From RYN-230 sp036497945 (GTDB taxonomy: Bacteria; Actinomycetota; Actinomycetes; Streptosporangiales; Streptosporangiaceae), in contig DASXIN010000141.1 of the NCBI GenBank assembly GCA_036497945.1, positions 1 to 64,000 of the forward strand: a stretch of 64,000 nucleotides of DNA. The letters are read 5' to 3'. Shown one piece after another: positions 60,146-64,000 of this stretch; position 1 is the first letter of the stretch, and each line of letters opens with the position of its first letter. Made by a program: the position numbers and the translations under genes. The notes below the pieces were generated by a model that was not told the DNA's origin, searched no databases, and was given only the letters and a program-made list of their open reading frames with translations.

Positions 60146-63100
60146 ATGTCCGCTGCCCCCGGCCGGGATCCCATGGAGGGATTCAGCGCGGTTACCCGCG
60201 ACTGGTTCACGGCCGCCTTCGCCGCGCCCACCGAGGCGCAGGCCGAGGCCTGGGCGGCCATCGGCAAGGGCGAGAACACCCTGGTGATCGCCCCGACCGG
60301 CTCTGGCAAGACGCTGGCCGCGTTCCTCTGGGCGCTGGACCGGCTGGCCGCCGCCCCAACCCCGCACGATGCCCAACGCCGGTGCCGGGTGCTGTACATC
60401 TCGCCGCTGAAGGCGCTTGCGGTGGACATCGAGCGCAACCTGCGCGCCCCGTTGACCGGGATCAGGCACACCGCGCAGGCGATCGGCGGCAGTCCGCCGG
60501 ACATCCAGGTCGCCGTGCGCACCGGGGACAGCAGCCCGGAGGAACGCCGCCGCCTGGCCGCCCGGCCGCCGGACATCCTGATCACCACACCCGAGTCGCT
60601 GTTCCTGCTGCTCACCTCCAAGGCCCGCGACGTGCTGCGCGACGTGGACACCGTCATCGTGGACGAGGTGCACGCGCTGGCCGGCGGCAAGCGCGGCGCG
60701 CACCTGGCGCTGTCCCTGGAGCGGCTCGATGCCCTGGAGCCCGGGCGGGCCCCCGCGCAGCGCATTGGCCTGTCCGCCACCGTCCGGCCGGCCGACGTCG
60801 TGGCGTCCTTCCTCGGCGGGGCCCGCCCGGTCACCGTGGCCGCCCCGCCCAGCAGCAAGCGGCTGGACCTGCGCATCGTGGTGCCGGTCGAGGACATGAC
60901 CGACCTGGAGACCTCGGCCGGCCCGGAGACCCCGGACGGGCAGGCGCCGCGCCGCTCCATCTGGCCGCACGTGGAAGAACGGGTGCTCGACTTGATCGAG
61001 CAGCACCGCTCCACGATCGTGTTCGCCAATTCGCGGCGGCTGGCCGAGCGGCTCTGCGCCCGGCTGAACGAACTCGCCGCGGAGCGCGCCGAACTCCGGG
61101 CCGGCGCGCCGGCCCAAGCCGGCTCGGCGGCACCGGCCCAGATCATGGCCCAGGCCGGGGCCACCGGCGGCGCACCGCCCGAGGTGGCCCGGGCGCACCA
61201 CGGGTCGGTGTCCCGGCAGGAGCGGGCCCAGATCGAGGAGGCGCTCAAGGCCGGCCGGCTGCCCGCCGTGGTAGCCACGTCCAGCCTGGAACTGGGCATC
61301 GACATGGGCGCGGTCGACCTGGTCGTCCAGGTGGAGTCGCCGCCGTCGGTGGCCAGCGGCCTGCAGCGCACCGGCCGGGCCGGGCACAACGTGGGCGACG
61401 TGTCCCGCGGCGTGATCTTCCCCAAGTACCCGGGTGACCTGGTGCAGGCCGCGGTGGTCGCGCGGCGCATGCAGGCTGGCCAGATCGAGGAGCTGAGCGT
61501 CCCGCGCAACCCGCTCGACGTGCTGGCCCAGCAGATCGTGGCCATGACCGCGATGGATGACTGGGCGGTGGGCGACCTGGAGCAGGTGGTCCGGCGGGCC
61601 GCCCCGTTCGCCAGCCTGACCCGGCCGGTGCTGGAGGCCGTGCTGGACATGCTGGCCGGGCGCTATCCCAGCGAGGAGTTCGCCGAGCTGCGCCCCCGGC
61701 TGGTTTGGGACCGGACCACCGGCACGCTGCACGGCCGGCCAGGGGCCCAGCGGCTGGCCGTGACCAGCGGTGGCACCATCCCGGACCGCGGCCTGTTCGG
61801 CGTGTTCCTGGCCGCGTCGCAGCGCGAAGCCAACGGCCGCAACTCGCACCGGGTCGGTGAGCTCGACGAGGAGATGGTGTACGAGTCCCGGGTCGGCGAC
61901 GTGTTCGTGCTCGGCGCGAGCTCCTGGCGGATCGAGGACATCACCGCCGACCAGGTGCTGGTCTCCCCCGCCCCGGGCCAGCCGGGCAAGCTGCCGTTCT
62001 GGCACGGCGACGCGCCGGGGCGGCCGGTTGAGCTGGGCCGGGCGCTCGGCGCCTACTGCCGGGAGCTGGCCAGCGCCACCGAGCCGGACGCCATCAGCCG
62101 GCTCCGCGCCGACGGCCTGGACGAGCTGGCCGCCAGCAACCTGGTGCGCTATCTGGCCGATCAGCGCGAGGCGACCGGCTACGTGCCGGATGACCGCACC
62201 CTGGTCCTCGAGCGGTTCCGGGATGAGCTGGGCGACTGGCGGCTGGTGCTGCACAGCCCGTTCGGCGCGCCGGTGCACGCGCCGTGGGCGCTGGCCATCG
62301 CGGCCCGGCTGCGCGAGCGCTACCAGGGCATGGACGTGCAGGCCATGCACACCGACGACGGCATCGTGATCCGGGTGCCGGACACCGACGAGCCGCCGCC
62401 CAGCGGCATCGCCGAGCTGGTCCCGGAGGACGTGGAACGGCTGGTCACCGACGAGCTGGGCAGCTCGGCACTGTTCGCGTCCCGGTTCCGCGAGTGCGCG
62501 GCCCGGGCGCTGCTGCTGCCCCGCCGCACGCCGGGCCGCCGCAGCCCGCTGTGGCAGCAGCGGCAGCGGTCTGCGCAGCTGCTCTCGGTGGCCCGCAAGT
62601 ACGGCACGTTCCCGATCGTGCTGGAGACGGTGCGGGAATGCCTGCAGGACGTGTTCGACGTGCCCGGCCTGGTCGGCCTGATGCGCGAGCTGGCCACCCG
62701 GCAGATCCGGCTGGTCGAGGTGGAGACACCCGCGCCGTCCCCGTTCGGCCGGTCCATGCTGTTCCGCTACGTCGGCGCGTTCATGTACGAGGGGGACGCG
62801 CCGGTCGCGGAGCGCCGCGCGCAGGCCCTGGCGCTGGACTCGGCCCTGCTGGCCGAGCTGCTCGGCCAGGCCGACCTGCGCGAGCTGCTCGACCCGGCGG
62901 TGGTGGCCGAGACCGAGCGCGAGCTGCAGCGGCTGCTGCCCAGCCGGGCCTGCCGGGACGCCGAGGCCGTGGCTGACCTGCTGCGCGGCATCGGGCCGCT
63001 GTCCGCGGCCGAGGTGGCGGAGCGATGCCAGGACCCGGACGCGGCAGCCGGCTGGCTGGACGGCCTGCTGGCCCAGCGCCGCGCGCTGCAGATCCGGGTG

Positions 63101-64000
63101 GCCGGCCAGGCCCGCTGGGCCGCCATCGAGGACGCCGGGCGGCTGCGCGACAGTCTCGGCGTGCCACTACCCCCCGGGGTGCCGGCCGCGTTCACCGAGC
63201 CGGTGGCCGACCCGCTGGGCGACCTGACCGCCCGGTACGCCCGCGGGCACGGCCCGTTCACCACGGCCGACGTGGCCGCCCGGTACGGGCTGGGCGTAGC
63301 CGTGGTCACCGGGACACTGCGCCGACTGGCCGCGGACGGCCGGATCGCCGAGGGTGAGTTCCTACCCGGGCGGCGCGGCACGCAGTGGTGTGACACCGGC
63401 GTGCTGCGCCTGCTGCGCCGCCGCTGCCTGGCCAAGCTGCGCAAGGAAGTGGAACCGGTGCCGGCCAGCGCGCTGGCCCGGTTCCTGCCCGCCTGGCAGC
63501 AGGCCGGCCACCCACTGACCGGGCCGGACGCCGCGCCCGCTAGCCGGGCCGGGCGGCGGCCGGTGGCCGGCCCGGACCAGGTGTATGAGGCCATCGACCA
63601 GCTGGCTGGCGCGACGGTGCCGGCTTCCGCGCTGGAGACGCTGATCCTGCCCGGCCGGGTGCCGGGTTACCAGCCCGCCATGCTGGACGAACTGACCGCC
63701 GCGGGCGAGATCGTCTGGACCGGGGCGGGCGGCCTGCCCGGCGGTGACGGATGGCTGGTGCTGGCCCCGGCCGACACCGTGCCGCTGCTGCTGCCCGCGC
63801 CGGGCGAGATCTCCATGACCCCACTGCACGAGGCCGTGCTGAGCGCGCTGGACGGCGGCGGTGGCATGTTCTTCCGGATGCTGGCCGACCGGGCGGTCAG
63901 CCTGCTGCCGGAGCCGGACCGGGCCGGGGCCAGCGACGCCGCGCTGGCCGCGGCCATCTGGGACCTGGTCTGGGCGGGCCGGCTGAGCAACGACACGCTG
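60146..64000 (+). CDS. lhr: Lhr-type ATP-dependent helicase (partial, runs off the window)
   Basis: The first 1,285 codons of a large superfamily 2 helicase implicated in DNA repair. It has Walker A 'APTGSGKTLAAFLWALD', 'LYISPLKALAVDIERNL', DEVH box 'VDEVHALAGGKRGAHL', 'IGLSATVRP', then domain 2 'TSSLELGIDMGAVDLVVQVESPPSVASGLQRTGRAGH' (cited in part), followed by the Lhr-specific winged-helix and C-terminal regions. Full Lhr proteins have about 1,500 residues, so the 3' end is missing. Start at ATG 60146 or 60173. It may be in an operon with the preceding gene. Confidence 0.95.
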   Translation, partial: MSAAPGRDPMEGFSAVTRDWFTAAFAAPTEAQAEAWAAIGKGENTLVIAPTGSGKTLAAFLWALDRLAAAPTPHDAQRRCRVLYISPLKALAVDIERNLRAPLTGIRHTAQAIGGSPPDIQVAVRTGDSSPEERRRLAARPPDILITTPESLFLLLTSKARDVLRDVDTVIVDEVHALAGGKRGAHLALSLERLDALEPGRAPAQRIGLSATVRPADVVASFLGGARPVTVAAPPSSKRLDLRIVVPVEDMTDLETSAGPETPDGQAPRRSIWPHVEERVLDLIEQHRSTIVFANSRRLAERLCARLNELAAERAELRAGAPAQAGSAAPAQIMAQAGATGGAPPEVARAHHGSVSRQERAQIEEALKAGRLPAVVATSSLELGIDMGAVDLVVQVESPPSVASGLQRTGRAGHNVGDVSRGVIFPKYPGDLVQAAVVARRMQAGQIEELSVPRNPLDVLAQQIVAMTAMDDWAVGDLEQVVRRAAPFASLTRPVLEAVLDMLAGRYPSEEFAELRPRLVWDRTTGTLHGRPGAQRLAVTSGGTIPDRGLFGVFLAASQREANGRNSHRVGELDEEMVYESRVGDVFVLGASSWRIEDITADQVLVSPAPGQPGKLPFWHGDAPGRPVELGRALGAYCRELASATEPDAISRLRADGLDELAASNLVRYLADQREATGYVPDDRTLVLERFRDELGDWRLVLHSPFGAPVHAPWALAIAARLRERYQGMDVQAMHTDDGIVIRVPDTDEPPPSGIAELVPEDVERLVTDELGSSALFASRFRECAARALLLPRRTPGRRSPLWQQRQRSAQLLSVARKYGTFPIVLETVRECLQDVFDVPGLVGLMRELATRQIRLVEVETPAPSPFGRSMLFRYVGAFMYEGDAPVAERRAQALALDSALLAELLGQADLRELLDPAVVAETERELQRLLPSRACRDAEAVADLLRGIGPLSAAEVAERCQDPDAAAGWLDGLLAQRRALQIRVAGQARWAAIEDAGRLRDSLGVPLPPGVPAAFTEPVADPLGDLTARYARGHGPFTTADVAARYGLGVAVVTGTLRRLAADGRIAEGEFLPGRRGTQWCDTGVLRLLRRRCLAKLRKEVEPVPASALARFLPAWQQAGHPLTGPDAAPASRAGRRPVAGPDQVYEAIDQLAGATVPASALETLILPGRVPGYQPAMLDELTAAGEIVWTGAGGLPGGDGWLVLAPADTVPLLLPAPGEISMTPLHEAVLSALDGGGGMFFRMLADRAVSLLPEPDRAGASDAALAAAIWDLVWAGRLSNDTL

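Overview
The window is high-GC DNA from an actinobacterium (Actinomycetota). The evidence is dense GC-rich coding, GTG/TTG starts, two mycothiol-dependent maleylpyruvate-isomerase-family proteins, DUF3046, DUF3097, DUF1707 and DUF4870 proteins, a PafBC-type recA promoter, and two housekeeping blocks whose gene order I know from Streptomyces and relatives. I would not go below class; a Streptosporangiales- or Frankia-like organism is plausible. It looks like ordinary chromosome: no rRNA, tRNA, insertion sequence, prophage or CRISPR was found.

Region 1 (1-17.4 kb) is translation, cell-wall and stress housekeeping: glyS, a small membrane protein, uppS-recO, leuA with a leader-peptide attenuator, era, a degenerate cytidine deaminase, a CNNM transporter, ybeY-phoH, a HIT protein, an ECF sigma factor with a membrane-anchored partner, rsmE, dnaJ-hrcA under a CIRCE operator, and DUF3097 and DUF4870 proteins.

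Region 2 (17.3-30.6 kb) holds hemW, a MOSC protein, two tandem DUF1707/DUF4190 proteins, and the main accessory block. That block is a NarL-type two-component system facing a four-gene operon of two different CusA/CzcA-like RND permeases, a miniature adaptor lipoprotein and a second lipoprotein.

Region 3 (30.7-36.3 kb) holds lepA, rpsT, holA, a second mycothiol-dependent enzyme and a hutI-like amidohydrolase. A 1-kb gene-free gap with several operator-like palindromes follows.

Region 4 (37.3-60.1 kb) is the hflX / dapF-miaA / miaB / rny / recX-recA block. It is interrupted by a glyoxylate module (malate synthase plus three glycolate-oxidase subunits), a padR gene, an S9 peptidase and a LysR/NAD(P)-binding pair. 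recA carries a 437-residue intein at the same site as the Mycobacterium tuberculosis RecA intein. The neighbouring recA codons are abruptly AT-richer than the rest of the gene, as expected from co-conversion during homing. recA also has a perfect LexA-type palindrome and a near-consensus PafBC promoter.

Region 5 (59.4-64 kb) has a septum-formation-like membrane protein and the first 1,285 codons of a large Lhr-type helicase that runs off the window.

I see no wholly new defence or biosynthetic system. The observations most worth following are the intein with its co-conversion tract, the leuA attenuator, the two-pump RND operon in a Gram-positive, and the repeat and palindrome elements in intergenic DNA.
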